Assembly: GCA_002412865.1 (NCBI GenBank)
Contig: DHVW01000002.1
Span: forward strand, 95,199 to 159,198
Length of the DNA: 64,000 nucleotides
Reading direction: 5' to 3'
Source: Sulfurovum sp. UBA5198
Lineage (GTDB): Bacteria > Campylobacterota > Campylobacteria > Campylobacterales > Sulfurovaceae
Shown piece by piece: positions 53,460 through 62,486 of this stretch (position 1 is its first letter; every line of letters begins with the position of its first letter). The notes under the pieces are model-generated. The model searched no databases. It was not told where the DNA came from and saw nothing but the letters and a program-made list of their open reading frames with translations. Both the position numbers and the translations under genes were made by a program.

Positions 53460-54343
53460 AAATAGCCATTATAGGTGCTGGCAAATGGGGGATGGCACTT
53501 TATCGTGCTTTTGGAGTTAAAAACGAAGTCGTTATAACTTCAAGAACCAAAAGAGACATAGATGGATTTGTTTCTCTTGATGTTGCACTGAGTTATCCAT
53601 ATATCGTTATGGCTATTCCAGCTCAAGAGGTAAGAAAATGGTTAGAGCTAAATTACAAAAACTATAACCAATCTATTTTAGTTGCAGCAAAAGGTATTGA
53701 AGTTTCAAGTGGTGCATTTTTGAATGAGGTTTATGAATTATTTATTCCAAAAGAGAGATTATGCTTTCTTTCTGGTCCATCATTTGCAAGCGAAGTCGAA
53801 CAGTCACTTCCGACCGCACTTATTGTAAGTTCAACAAATGAGATTTTAGCCAAACAGTTTGCAGATGCGATGCCAAAATTTATAAAAGGCTATACAAGCA
53901 GTGATGTTATTGGCGAAGAGGTTGCAGGAGCATATAAAAATGTAATAGCAATCGCTGGTGGTGTTAGCGATGGCTTAAATCTTGGCAACAATGCACGGGC
54001 TGCACTTTTATCAAGAGGTCTTGTGGAAATGAGTCGTTTTGGAGTTAATCATGGAGCGAAGATTGAAACATTTTTATCTCTTGGTGGAGCTGGTGATCTT
54101 TTTTTAACTGCAAGCTCAAAACTATCCAGAAATTATAGGGTTGGTTTTTTATTAGCAAATGGAATGAAACTGAATGATATCTTACTAGAACTTGGTGAAG
54201 TGGCAGAGGGAGTACCAACTGCAAAAGCTCTGCATAATATTGCTATCAAGAATGATATATATCTTCCAATTGCAAAAGAAGTGTATGAAATGTTATATGA
54301 ATCTAAAAATCCACTACAAAGCGTAAATGACCTGCTAAATTAA
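53456..54343 (+). CDS. gpsA: Glycerol-3-phosphate dehydrogenase [NAD(P)+]
   Basis: Makes sn-glycerol-3-phosphate for phospholipid synthesis. NAD site IIGAGKWGMALY (4-15), AAKGIEV (~81), LSGPSFASEV (~103), and the catalytic Lys in GAYKNVIAIAGGVSDGL (~160), SLGGAGDLFLT. 295 residues. Overlaps the upstream gene by four bases (ATGA), and its stop meets the convergent thiE stop in four shared bases. Confidence 0.95.
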   Translation: MKIAIIGAGKWGMALYRAFGVKNEVVITSRTKRDIDGFVSLDVALSYPYIVMAIPAQEVRKWLELNYKNYNQSILVAAKGIEVSSGAFLNEVYELFIPKERLCFLSGPSFASEVEQSLPTALIVSSTNEILAKQFADAMPKFIKGYTSSDVIGEEVAGAYKNVIAIAGGVSDGLNLGNNARAALLSRGLVEMSRFGVNHGAKIETFLSLGGAGDLFLTASSKLSRNYRVGFLLANGMKLNDILLELGEVAEGVPTAKALHNIAIKNDIYLPIAKEVYEMLYESKNPLQSVNDLLN

Positions 54344-54882
54344 TTTGCAAAATACCTAATTGATGCAAATCCAGAAGCACCAACTTTTTTACACTTATCT
54401 ATCTGTTCTTGAGAAATTATACCGCCAAGTGCTATTACTGGTATTTTTACCAAATTACAAACATCTTGTAGCTTTAGCAATCCTAGTGGCTCACCTTTAT
54501 TTGGGGAGTGGAATATTGGACTAATAGTTACCATATCTGCTCCCATGGACTCAGCTTTTATGGCTTCATCTAATGTATGTGTACTAATAACAACAAATAG
54601 TCCTCTACTCTTTGCATTAATTATCTCACCGAACTGTGTGCTTGTGAGATGAACACCATCGGCTTTTAGCTCAAATGCGAGTGCAACATTGCCATGAATA
54701 AGTATTTTATTGAATGATAATTCTCTAGCTCGTTCTAAAAATTTAATAGCATTAGTATTGTAATTAGAACTTTGCTTGTCGCGATATACAATCATATCTG
54801 CTTTTTGGGATATAGAATAAAGTGAATTAGAAAGATTATGAAAGTCTAAAGTAGAGGGATCACTAATCGCATATGCAATCAT
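54340..54882 (-). CDS. thiE: Thiamine phosphate synthase family protein (ThiE/TenI-like)
   Basis: TIM-barrel that couples HMP-pyrophosphate and thiazole phosphate, or in TenI isomerises thiazole tautomers. Seen: VYRDKQSS (~32), LIHGNVALAFELKADGVHLTS (~60-80), ADMVTISPIFHSPNKGEPLGL (~116) and VIALGGIISQEQIDKCKKVGASGFASI (~150). 180 residues, shorter than typical ThiE (~210), so TenI-like is a real alternative. No other thi gene adjacent. Confidence 0.75.
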   Translation of the reverse strand: MIAYAISDPSTLDFHNLSNSLYSISQKADMIVYRDKQSSNYNTNAIKFLERARELSFNKILIHGNVALAFELKADGVHLTSTQFGEIINAKSRGLFVVISTHTLDEAIKAESMGADMVTISPIFHSPNKGEPLGLLKLQDVCNLVKIPVIALGGIISQEQIDKCKKVGASGFASIRYFAN

Positions 54883-54906
54883 AGTAATCCTATTTTATAT
54901 AAAAAA

Positions 54907-55614
54907 TTAGTGGTGGTCAGCTTCACTAACAACAACTGCACCAGCAAGATAAACAAAAGTCAATATCATAAAGATAAATGTTTGTAGAATTGCCCCAAAT
55001 GCTAAAAGAAAATATCCAGAAATTGGAACTAAAAACCATGGAGCCAACATCAAAAGAACCCATAAAAACAGATCATCTCCTTTAATGTTACCAAAAAGTC
55101 TGAATGACAATGAAACAATTCTAGATACATGAGAAACAAGCTCAATAGGATACATAAATATAGTCATAGGTATCTTAACTGCTGGTGCCATATCTCCAAG
55201 GTGAACAAATGAACCAAGATATTTAAATAGCCCTTGTGCTTTTATACCTTCAAAATGGTAGTAAAGAAACACGATGATTGCAAGAGTCAAAGTTATATTT
55301 ATATTTGAAGTTGGTGCTTCAAATCCTGGAATCATGCCAACAATATTTGAGAAAAATACAAATAGACCAATTGTTGCTACAAGTGGCAAGTATTTTCTTG
55401 CTGCTTCTTCGCCAATAACATCCCTGCCCATAGCCATAACACCGCCAACATATGACTCCATAACATTCTGAGCTCCAGCTGGAACCAATTTCATCCCTTT
55501 TGTTGCAAAAAAAGATACCAACAAAACCAAAATAGAAACCAAAACAATATGACCCATCATCATACTACTTCCATGTCCCAAAACTGAACCTATAAAGGTA
55601 AATACACCATCCAT
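54907..55614 (-). CDS. atpB: ATP synthase Fo subunit a
   Basis: Proton half-channel subunit. Five to six membrane helices in 235 residues, with the essential Arg in SHVSRIVSLSFRLFGNIKGDDL (~165-186) and C-terminal ILTFVYLAGAVV. Separated from the F1/b genes, which lie at 20.7-26.5 kb, an arrangement common in Campylobacterota. GGGG precedes the ATG and a TATAAT lies ~30 bases upstream. Confidence 0.95.
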   Translation of the reverse strand: MDGVFTFIGSVLGHGSSMMMGHIVLVSILVLLVSFFATKGMKLVPAGAQNVMESYVGGVMAMGRDVIGEEAARKYLPLVATIGLFVFFSNIVGMIPGFEAPTSNINITLTLAIIVFLYYHFEGIKAQGLFKYLGSFVHLGDMAPAVKIPMTIFMYPIELVSHVSRIVSLSFRLFGNIKGDDLFLWVLLMLAPWFLVPISGYFLLAFGAILQTFIFMILTFVYLAGAVVVSEADHH

Positions 55615-55671
55615 AAACGAACCCCTGAAATTAATTTGTTATATTATATAAAAAAGGTGCTAAATGGCTCT

Positions 55672-56484
55672 TTAAAGAGTGTTATTTATTCTCAAATTCT
55701 CTAACATAATATCCAATTTACCCTCTTGTCCTATACGATATAGTGCAAAGTCATACTTTATTGGGTCATTTGCGTCAAATAACCTTAGGCTCTGTGTAGC
55801 TTCAATTACGGCTTTATAGTCATAACTTTTCCTCTGTAGCAACCCAAGCTGTTTTGAGATATTAAATGTATGCACATCTAATGGCAATAGCAAATCTTTT
55901 TTATCTATTTTATTCCAAAGTCCCATATCGAGGCTATCTTTTCGCACCATCCATCTAAAATACATCATATATCTCTTGTAAGCACTGCTTGGATTTTTGG
56001 AAGGTATTTTACCTATCAGAAAATCGTAGCCTTGGCTTGTTGCAGCATTAACTAACTGCATTTTTGAAATTAGATTTGAAATGCCATCTAGTAAATTATT
56101 ATCATTTTTATACCCATCATAAACTATATTCTCTATACTGTCTATCTCTTTTAGTCTTTTTAGTGTCAAAAATATAGCAACAACATCTTTTGGTTTTTGA
56201 AATCTATAATAGTGAGATTTAAGTGATATTCTAATCTCATCTTCGGAGCAGTCAAGCAAATTAAAATCAAGTGAGTTTAAAAACTTAACGATCAATTTAG
56301 CATTTCCATAAGCAAACAAAGCACAAATTAATGATATTGTCTCATCATTATATCTCTTTGCTACCATAAGTGGATCTGGCTTATCTTCGCTTAGCTCGGA
56401 TATGCAGTCTCTAGCTAATATTTCACTATTCAGATATTGCTTCAGAAGAACTTTATCCACTATTTCTTGTTGCATATAGTACAT
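55672..56484 (-). CDS. TIGR02757 family protein (DUF2400)
   Basis: Function unknown. Helical, 270 residues, with the family blocks ALFAYGNAKLIVKFL (~72), YRFQKPKDVVAIFL (~112), YKRYMMYFRWMVRKDSLDMGLW (~178) and LDVHTFNISKQLGLLQRKSYDYKAV (~206). It resembles the helix-hairpin-helix DNA glycosylase fold in outline, but no catalytic residue can be named. Starts at ATG 56484 or the ATG three codons later; overlaps the Fur gene by up to 25 bases. Confidence 0.82.
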   Translation of the reverse strand: MYYMQQEIVDKVLLKQYLNSEILARDCISELSEDKPDPLMVAKRYNDETISLICALFAYGNAKLIVKFLNSLDFNLLDCSEDEIRISLKSHYYRFQKPKDVVAIFLTLKRLKEIDSIENIVYDGYKNDNNLLDGISNLISKMQLVNAATSQGYDFLIGKIPSKNPSSAYKRYMMYFRWMVRKDSLDMGLWNKIDKKDLLLPLDVHTFNISKQLGLLQRKSYDYKAVIEATQSLRLFDANDPIKYDFALYRIGQEGKLDIMLENLRINNTL

Positions 56485-56837
56485 AGTCCATGTATAGTGA
56501 TACTTTGTATCTTGTACCCAGGAAGCTCAATAACATGGCTAGAATTAATACACTCTATTGCATGACATATATTACAAGAGAAGTGACTATGTGGCTCTTT
56601 TTTAAGTTCAAAATATCTTTTTTTATCGCTTGAATCTATCGTATCAACTATATTTGCCTCTTCAAAAGAGTTCATTGTGCGATAAAAGGTTGCCTTATCC
56701 ATAGATATATCATTTTTTATATCATTATAGCAGAGTGGTTTTGGGCTTTTATTTAATAACTCTATTAGCACTTCTCTTGGTGATGTTATCTTTAAGCCAC
56801 TTAATTTCATAATTTCTTTTGGATTTATATTATTCAT
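56460..56837 (-). CDS. Fur-family transcriptional regulator
   Basis: Metal- or peroxide-responsive repressor. Winged-helix DNA-binding domain (~1-75; YNDIKNDISMDKATFYRTMNSFEEANIV) and a short dimerisation domain with structural zinc cysteines CNIC (~87) and CTIC (~120). At 125 residues it is shorter than Fur/PerR. Start set at ATG 56837, just after the lptB stop; an ATG at 56879 adds 14 unconserved residues. Which metal it senses is unclear. Confidence 0.82.
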   Translation of the reverse strand: MNNINPKEIMKLSGLKITSPREVLIELLNKSPKPLCYNDIKNDISMDKATFYRTMNSFEEANIVDTIDSSDKKRYFELKKEPHSHFSCNICHAIECINSSHVIELPGYKIQSITIHGLCTICNKK

Positions 56838-56838
56838 A

Positions 56839-57561
56839 CTAAAATGTAAAATTCTCACCCAGATAATATTTACGAACATCCTCGTTGTCTATAACTTCAC
56901 TGCTAGTACCTGAAGCCAACATCTCTCCACTTCTCATTACAAATGCTCTATCACAAACACCCAAAGTTTCACGCACATTATGATCTGTGATTAAAATACC
57001 CATATCCAAAGTAGCTAGTTGTTTTATTACATTTTGTATATCGATAACAGCTATTGGATCAACTCCAGCAAATGGCTCATCAAGAAGCAAAAATTTTGGC
57101 TTACCAACTAAAGCTCTCGCTATCTCTACTCGTCTTCTCTCGCCACCACTAAGCCTAATACCTTCACGGTCACGAATTGGTTCAATATTAAATATCTCAA
57201 GCAACTTTTCTATTCTTTCCATGCTCTCTTTTTTTGAAAGTTTAAGTGCCTCTGCTGCTATTAGAAGATTTTGCTCTACAGTAAGGTCTTTTAAAATACT
57301 AGATTCTTGAGGCAGATATGCAATGCCTAGTTTAGCTCTACTACTTAAAGACATGTTTGTAATATCATTATTATCTAGCAAAACCTTACCATGAGTAGCC
57401 CCAGTAAGACCACAAAGCATATAAAATGTTGTTGTTTTACCAGCACCATTTGGTCCTAGTAGCCCTACAATTTCCCTAGTTTTAATCTCCAAAGATATAT
57501 CGTGAACTATTTTAGTAGTTTTAATAGTTTTAGTTAAATTGATAGCTTTTAAAGTATGCAT
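56839..57561 (-). CDS. lptB: LPS export ABC transporter ATP-binding protein
   Basis: ATPase that powers extraction of lipopolysaccharide from the inner membrane with LptFG. Walker A GPNGAGKTT (~35), signature LSGGERRRVEIARAL (~138), Walker B LLLDEPFAGVDP (~158) and H-loop ITDHNVRETL. 240 residues, and the C-terminal extension fits LptB. Overlaps tsaE by 13 bases. Confidence 0.95.
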   Translation of the reverse strand: MHTLKAINLTKTIKTTKIVHDISLEIKTREIVGLLGPNGAGKTTTFYMLCGLTGATHGKVLLDNNDITNMSLSSRAKLGIAYLPQESSILKDLTVEQNLLIAAEALKLSKKESMERIEKLLEIFNIEPIRDREGIRLSGGERRRVEIARALVGKPKFLLLDEPFAGVDPIAVIDIQNVIKQLATLDMGILITDHNVRETLGVCDRAFVMRSGEMLASGTSSEVIDNEDVRKYYLGENFTF

Positions 57562-57974
57562 TCATCTCCGATTATATAAAGCCTATCATTGTCATGAGGC
57601 AATATTGTTACTCTACTCGTATTATACCCTGCTATCTTCAAAAACTCTTTAAGTTTACTTCCGCCCCACTCTATTAAATGCCAACCATCTTTGTCTAGCT
57701 CTTCATGTAGTCCAAGATTTAAAAACTCATCATCATCTAAACGGTATAAATCGTAATGGAATAGCTTATCTCCATATTGTTGCTGAAGCGAAAAAGTTGG
57801 AGAGGTAACACTATCATTTATATTAAATTTTTTAGCAATTTCTTGCACTAAAGTTGTTTTTCCAGCTCCAACCTCTCCATCTAAAAAAATTATTACATTT
57901 TCAGGTAATTTATCAATTAAAAAATATGCTATTTCACTTATATTTTCTAATGATACTATAATCTCGTTTGACAT
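57549..57974 (-). CDS. tsaE: tRNA threonylcarbamoyladenosine synthesis ATPase TsaE
   Basis: Required for t6A37 tRNA modification with TsaB and TsaD. P-loop DGEVGAGKTTLVQEIA (~32-47), SPTFSLQQQYGDKLFHYDLYRL (~58-80) and LHEELDKDGWHLIEWG (~88). 141 residues. Begins at the base after the trpD stop. Confidence 0.93.
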   Translation of the reverse strand: MSNEIIVSLENISEIAYFLIDKLPENVIIFLDGEVGAGKTTLVQEIAKKFNINDSVTSPTFSLQQQYGDKLFHYDLYRLDDDEFLNLGLHEELDKDGWHLIEWGGSKLKEFLKIAGYNTSRVTILPHDNDRLYIIGDECIL

Positions 57975-58949
57975 TTATATCTTTTTGGAAAATTCTATAA
58001 GTTCATCTAGATATTTTGTTGCTACGCCATTCTCAATGGCTCTTTTTGCCATAGCTATGCCCTCAGCTATATCAATCGCCTTGCCATCAACAAATAGTGC
58101 GAATGCAGCGTTTATAAGCACGGCATCTAGTTTGGCTCCACTCTCTTTGCCACTAAAAATATCTCGGATAATTGTAGCATTATGTACGGCATCTCCACCC
58201 AATATATCTTCTGGTTTTGATAGGGTAAAGCCAAGCCCTTCTGGATCTATCTCTCCATGTGAAATATACCCATCTTCTACAAATGCAAAAGCTGTTTTTG
58301 TGGACACAGATATCTCATCTGTACCATCAAGGCTACTTACTACAAATGCTCTTTTTACCTTAAGCTCAACTAATGCATTGGCAACTGGCTCAATAAAAGA
58401 CTCATCAAATACACCAATTAAATATTTATTAACCCCAGCTGGATTTGCGAGTGGTCCTAAAATATTGAATATTGTGCGATGAGGAATAGATTGACGAATT
58501 GGCATAATATGTTTCATAACTGGATGATGATTTGGTGCAAACATAAAACAAAAATTCATCTCTTCAAGCATTTTAGCTTGTTGCTCGAGACTCAAATCAA
58601 GCCTAATCCCAAGAGCCTCTAAAGCGTCAGCCGAACCTGATTTGCTAGTTACGCTTCTGTTTCCATGTTTTGCTACTACACAACCCATAGATGCGAGTAA
58701 TAAAGAAACTGTTGTAGAGATATTAAATGTCCCACTTTTATCTCCACCAGTACCAACAATGTCTATTGCTTTATCTTGCAATTCTTGACTTATTGGTAAT
58801 TTTATAGAGTATTCACGCATAAGTCTAGCAGCTGTTGCTATCTCACTGGATATCTCACCCCTATCATGCAAAGCAACCAAAAAATCTCTAGCCTCTTCAT
58901 TTGATAGTTCGTTATTAAAAAGCTTTTCAAATTCAATTTGTGTCTTCAT
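57975..58949 (-). CDS. trpD: Anthranilate phosphoribosyltransferase
   Basis: Second step of tryptophan synthesis. PRPP-binding VGTGGDKSGTFNIST (~68-82), KHGNRSVTSKSGSADALEALG (~98) and the NILGPLANPAG block (~164). About 324 residues. Of two ATGs, 58949 has GGAG at the right distance. No other trp gene is adjacent; the gene lies among tRNA-modification and envelope genes. Confidence 0.94.
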   Translation of the reverse strand: MKTQIEFEKLFNNELSNEEARDFLVALHDRGEISSEIATAARLMREYSIKLPISQELQDKAIDIVGTGGDKSGTFNISTTVSLLLASMGCVVAKHGNRSVTSKSGSADALEALGIRLDLSLEQQAKMLEEMNFCFMFAPNHHPVMKHIMPIRQSIPHRTIFNILGPLANPAGVNKYLIGVFDESFIEPVANALVELKVKRAFVVSSLDGTDEISVSTKTAFAFVEDGYISHGEIDPEGLGFTLSKPEDILGGDAVHNATIIRDIFSGKESGAKLDAVLINAAFALFVDGKAIDIAEGIAMAKRAIENGVATKYLDELIEFSKKI

Positions 58950-59220
58950 CTTCATTCTCCTTTATGGATATACTTTTTGTTTCTTTAGAGTATAGTTCAT
59001 TTTGGCTTTTTGAAATAGTTTTTGTGGCAGGAATTGCTAATACTTCATAAAATTTATGGCTTTTAAGATACTCAATCCTGATTTCATCACCAACTGATAC
59101 ATTTTTTGATGGCTTAGCCTCAATATCATTAATGAACACAACACCATTTCTAACCATATCAACAGCTACAGTTCGTCTTTTTATGATATTTACGCTACTT
59201 AGCCACTTATCTATTCTCAA
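58933..59220 (-). CDS. S4 domain RNA-binding protein (Hsp15-like)
   Basis: 95 residues beginning MRIDKWLSSVNIIKRRTVAVDMV, an S4 fold with VGDEIRIEYLKSHKFYEVLAI typical of Hsp15/YrfH, which binds stalled 50S subunits with nascent chains in E. coli. An acidic tail (residues ~85-95) overlaps the start of trpD. TTG start behind AAAGGT. Confidence 0.83.
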   Translation of the reverse strand: MRIDKWLSSVNIIKRRTVAVDMVRNGVVFINDIEAKPSKNVSVGDEIRIEYLKSHKFYEVLAIPATKTISKSQNELYSKETKSISIKENEDEDTN

Positions 59221-59222
59221 GT

Positions 59223-59507
59223 TTAACCTTTACAGCATTGGCTTGTCGTTTGCACATATTCAAGCAATAGATATGAAGCATCAAGACAACCTCTTTTTGC
59301 TGATTTTTTTAAAATAGAAATTGCTTTTTCAACATCTTGTTCTACTCCAAGTCCATCAATATAATGTCGTGCTAGCATATACAGAGCATCTGAATCGTTA
59401 TTATTTTTAATCATCTCATTGTATAACTTGAGTGAGACATCATATCTATCTTCATTAAATGCAATATTTGCCAAAGTTTCTATGTCATCTATTTTTTGTT
59501 TCTCCAT
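59223..59507 (-). CDS. Small Sel1-like/TPR repeat protein
   Basis: 94 residues with a helix-pair repeat: NIAFNEDRYDVSLKLYNEMI and the Sel1-like ALYMLARHYIDGLGVEQDVEKAISILKKSAKRG (~38-70), ending in a Cys-rich tail SQCCKG. Probable protein-interaction module; partner unknown. ATG at 59507 chosen because GGAG lies seven bases before it; an ATG at 59519 is possible. Confidence 0.72.
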   Translation of the reverse strand: MEKQKIDDIETLANIAFNEDRYDVSLKLYNEMIKNNNDSDALYMLARHYIDGLGVEQDVEKAISILKKSAKRGCLDASYLLLEYVQTTSQCCKG

Positions 59508-59521
59508 TATACTCTCCATTT

Positions 59522-59758
59522 TTAGAGCTTAAATGTCTCTTGTGCTTTTTGTGCCAAAGCAAGTCCCACAAAAGACAATTCACCATCTACTATCATACCA
59601 TCTTTTTGTAATACTAAAACTATTTCATTGTACTCATCCAAGCTCATGGCTTTAGAATCACTTAAAATGTTTCCAACATCGACTATGCTTTCACCAGCTT
59701 CTTTGTACATTAGTGACATCAACACAACCTGTGTTAAAAGCTCGTTATCCTCTGACAT
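59522..59758 (-). CDS. Conserved hypothetical protein downstream of dapD
   Basis: 78 residues, helical, no signal or membrane segment and no recognised motif (sequence begins MSEDNELLTQVVLMSLMYK). It starts two bases after the dapD stop; a GTG at 59773 is an alternative start. Small proteins in this place next to dapD seem usual in the phylum, but I cannot name a function. Confidence 0.65.
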   Translation of the reverse strand: MSEDNELLTQVVLMSLMYKEAGESIVDVGNILSDSKAMSLDEYNEIVLVLQKDGMIVDGELSFVGLALAQKAQETFKL

Positions 59759-59759
59759 T

Positions 59760-60950
59760 TTAGTGTAACTCACTATTTAATTTTACTTCTCTTGTGCTTC
59801 TTCTAGCTTCACTATCACCAGTCATAGAGTTGTGTCTGTAGTGAATACCATGCAATCCTTGAAGCTCACTACCTTTAAAGGTTGTTTTATTTTCTAGCTT
59901 TATATTTGGATTTGCAACTTGAATTTTCTCTAATTCAAGTGGTGCAATTTTAATTTTTGTTCCAGCAAGCACTGTCATGCCCGCATCCACAATACAGCCA
60001 TCACCAAGTGGAATTCCAGTAACTGAGTTTGCCCCAAGAAGTGTATTTTCACCTATACTAATAGGATTTCCATCTGTACCGCTAAGTACACCTAGGATAC
60101 TAGCTCCACCACCAACATCACTACCAGCTCCTACTATTGCAGAGCTTGATATTCGCCCTTCTACCATAACCGCACCTAGCGTTCCTGCATTAAAGTTTAT
60201 ATATGATGCACCTGGCATTACAGTAGTTCCAGCTGCGAGTTGAGCTCCCATACGCACTCGACTTGCTTCAAGTATACGAGTGTTATCAGCAGGAATGATA
60301 TGCTGTAAATATCTAGGGAATTTATCAACACTATCTATCAATGGATAAGTTCCTGTGAGCTTTAGAGTTATCTCATGCTCTCTTAGATATTCAAGCTCAT
60401 ATGGTGTATTTCCTACCCATGCTACATTACTAAGCACACCAAAGGCACCGTTTAGATTAACACTTCTAAGTGCTGCTTTTGATGTTGAGAGCGCATATAA
60501 TTTTAGATAAACTGCCTCTACGCTTTGTGGATTTGTATCTTCAAACAAAAATACAATCTTAAAATTTGAACCAAGTGTCGCCATTGAACTTAATGTTTTA
60601 ATTACTTGTACATTTAGGTGTGCATCACCTTTTGCTTCATCCAAATATGGAGTAAAAGCACTAAGTGCATTTTTTACAAACTCATCATTCACTGAAGCTA
60701 CAAATTCACTACCACTAAAATCAACAGCTCGTTTTGATGACTCAAGTGCAGCTATAAAAATAGCTGCTGAGCCATAATTTTCTTTCCAATTGATAATAGG
60801 AAAACTAGCTTGCAAAATTTTATCAGCATTTTTCTGACCCCTGTCAACTCTACAAATACCAAATGCTATTGGCTCTTTGTATCCTGCAATTTTTTTTGTA
60901 TTCTCTACTAATGCTTTAAAATTATCTGTTGTTACTATGTTGTTTATCAT
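59760..60950 (-). CDS. dapD: Tetrahydrodipicolinate N-succinyltransferase (long form)
   Basis: Succinylates tetrahydrodipicolinate in lysine/diaminopimelate synthesis. The N-terminal ~200 residues are specific to this long subgroup; the C-terminal part (~230-340) is a left-handed beta-helix of hexapeptide repeats with the active region VMPGASYINFNAGTLG, AIVGAGSDVGGGASILG and LLGANSVTGIPLGDGC. 396 residues, as in other Campylobacterota. ATG behind GGAG. Confidence 0.94.
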   Translation of the reverse strand: MINNIVTTDNFKALVENTKKIAGYKEPIAFGICRVDRGQKNADKILQASFPIINWKENYGSAAIFIAALESSKRAVDFSGSEFVASVNDEFVKNALSAFTPYLDEAKGDAHLNVQVIKTLSSMATLGSNFKIVFLFEDTNPQSVEAVYLKLYALSTSKAALRSVNLNGAFGVLSNVAWVGNTPYELEYLREHEITLKLTGTYPLIDSVDKFPRYLQHIIPADNTRILEASRVRMGAQLAAGTTVMPGASYINFNAGTLGAVMVEGRISSSAIVGAGSDVGGGASILGVLSGTDGNPISIGENTLLGANSVTGIPLGDGCIVDAGMTVLAGTKIKIAPLELEKIQVANPNIKLENKTTFKGSELQGLHGIHYRHNSMTGDSEARRSTREVKLNSELH

Positions 60951-60979
60951 ATATTGATACTCCGTATTTTCTTTTTGTT

Positions 60980-60985
60980 ATTATA
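60980..60985 (-). promoter_or_regulatory. Putative -10 promoter for dapD
   Basis: Minus-strand TTGTATAAT in the 79-base gap between rimK and dapD, 30 bases before the dapD ATG. Confidence 0.45.
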
Positions 60986-61029
60986 CAAGGTTTTATTTAA
61001 GATGTCTGAGATTATGTCGCTTGAATTAA

Positions 61030-61947
61030 TCATCCACCCTTAGTCTTTGTTCTATTTGGGCTATCTTTTGTTGCTAAAACTTGTTTTTCTATAACATCAA
61101 TCATTAGTCCAGCTATATCTTTCCCACTAGCTCTCTCTATTCCTTCTAATCCAGGAGATGAGTTTACCTCCATAATCAAAGGTCCTCTGCTTGAGCGAAG
61201 CAAATCAACACCACAAACATTTAAACCCATTATTTTAGCTGCCGCAATGGCTGTTCTTCTCTCTTCTGCTGTGATTTTTACTAATTGTGCAGAACCACCT
61301 CTATGTAAATTTGAACGAAATTCACCCTCTGCTCCTTGCCGTTTCATTGCAGCCACAACTTTTCCGTCTATCACCAGACATCTGATGTCAGCACCTTTGG
61401 ATTCAGCTATAAATTCTTGTATCATAATATTCACGCTTAGACCCATGAATGCCTGAAGAACAGATTCTGCTGCTTTTTCAGTCTCCGCTAAAACTACACC
61501 TATCCCTTGTGTGCCTTCAAGTAGCTTTATTACAAGAGGTGCACCTCCAACTTCTTTTATAAGATCAGGTATATCATCAGGATTTCTAGCAAATCCAGTC
61601 ACTGGCATTCCAATACCTTTTCTTGAGAGTAGTTGCATACTTCTTAGCTTATCTCTTGACCTTGATATGGCAACAGATTCGTTTAATGGATAGACTCTCA
61701 TCATTTCAAATTGACGCAAAACAGCGGTACCATAAAATGTCACTGATGCACCTATTCTTGGTATTACTGCATCTATATCGTTTACCAATTCACCTTTGTA
61801 GTGTATTGTTGGATTTTTAGATGTTACATTCATATAGCACTTTAGGTGGTCAAGGACAACTACCTCATGACCCCTTGCCTCTGCAACCTCTATTATTCTT
61901 CTTGTAGAGTACAGTTTTTTGTTTCTTGATAGTATTGCTATTTTCAT
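61030..61947 (-). CDS. rimK: RimK-family alpha-L-glutamate ligase
   Basis: ATP-grasp ligase that adds glutamate residues to the C-terminus of ribosomal protein S6 or other targets. Seen: MKIAILSRNKKLYSTRRI, IPRIGASVTFYG (~63), LEGTQGIGVVLAE (~145), and metal-binding IMEVNSSPGLEGIE (~262). 305 residues. AGGAG precedes the ATG, 13 bases after rimB. Confidence 0.94.
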   Translation of the reverse strand: MKIAILSRNKKLYSTRRIIEVAEARGHEVVVLDHLKCYMNVTSKNPTIHYKGELVNDIDAVIPRIGASVTFYGTAVLRQFEMMRVYPLNESVAISRSRDKLRSMQLLSRKGIGMPVTGFARNPDDIPDLIKEVGGAPLVIKLLEGTQGIGVVLAETEKAAESVLQAFMGLSVNIMIQEFIAESKGADIRCLVIDGKVVAAMKRQGAEGEFRSNLHRGGSAQLVKITAEERRTAIAAAKIMGLNVCGVDLLRSSRGPLIMEVNSSPGLEGIERASGKDIAGLMIDVIEKQVLATKDSPNRTKTKGG

Positions 61948-61960
61948 CTTTTACTCCTAA

Positions 61961-62398
61961 TTATGATAATAATTTTGCATTTTGATATGATAGATTTGGA
62001 TCAACTACAAATTCGTACTCCATTGCTCTTCTACCTAACAACATTGGGAATCTCATTGTATCTCTATTGGTAAGTGTTATCTCTATATCTTGGGTTGTAT
62101 CACCTAAAATCATCTTTGTTTTTATAACATATCTCATTGTCTTGTTACCGTCCGAGCTAGTGACTACTCTCTCGTCAAAGACGACTGCTTCACAATGTGA
62201 AACAGCAGTCAAATCTCCATATATTGGATGAATTCCAAATCTAACCATTTTTTTACCATCATGTATAAAAGAATCAACATAAAAAGCATGTAATGCTGAT
62301 GTTTTAGCACCAGTATCCACTTTGCACTTCATCTTTTCTATTCCAAGGTCAGGCAAAGATATCCACTCCCTCCAGCCCAATAATCGTTTTTTTATCAC
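61961..62398 (-). CDS. rimB: RimB/RimK-associated retropepsin-like protein
   Basis: Short aspartic-protease-like protein linked to RimK in many bacteria; in Pseudomonas RimB is reported to trim glutamate tails made by RimK. Catalytic-type motif VDTGAKTSALHAF (27-39), with LLGRRAMEYEFVVDP near the C-terminus. 145 residues. GTG start at 62398 with AAGGT upstream. Confidence 0.87.
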   Translation of the reverse strand: MIKKRLLGWREWISLPDLGIEKMKCKVDTGAKTSALHAFYVDSFIHDGKKMVRFGIHPIYGDLTAVSHCEAVVFDERVVTSSDGNKTMRYVIKTKMILGDTTQDIEITLTNRDTMRFPMLLGRRAMEYEFVVDPNLSYQNAKLLS

Positions 62399-62486
62399 TG
62401 TTTTACCTTATTATTTTTTCATTTCTGATTATATCTAAAATTATATATCTAATTTCCTAAAGTGACAACGAGGTCAAGAATTAATT

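Noticed and set aside
54883..54906. Thiamine riboswitch upstream of thiE
   Set aside because: Only 24 bases lie between thiE and atpB, too short for a TPP aptamer, and no aptamer motif is seen.
57985..58482. 165-codon plus-strand frame
   Set aside because: Antisense to trpD, which has intact motifs; no ribosome site.
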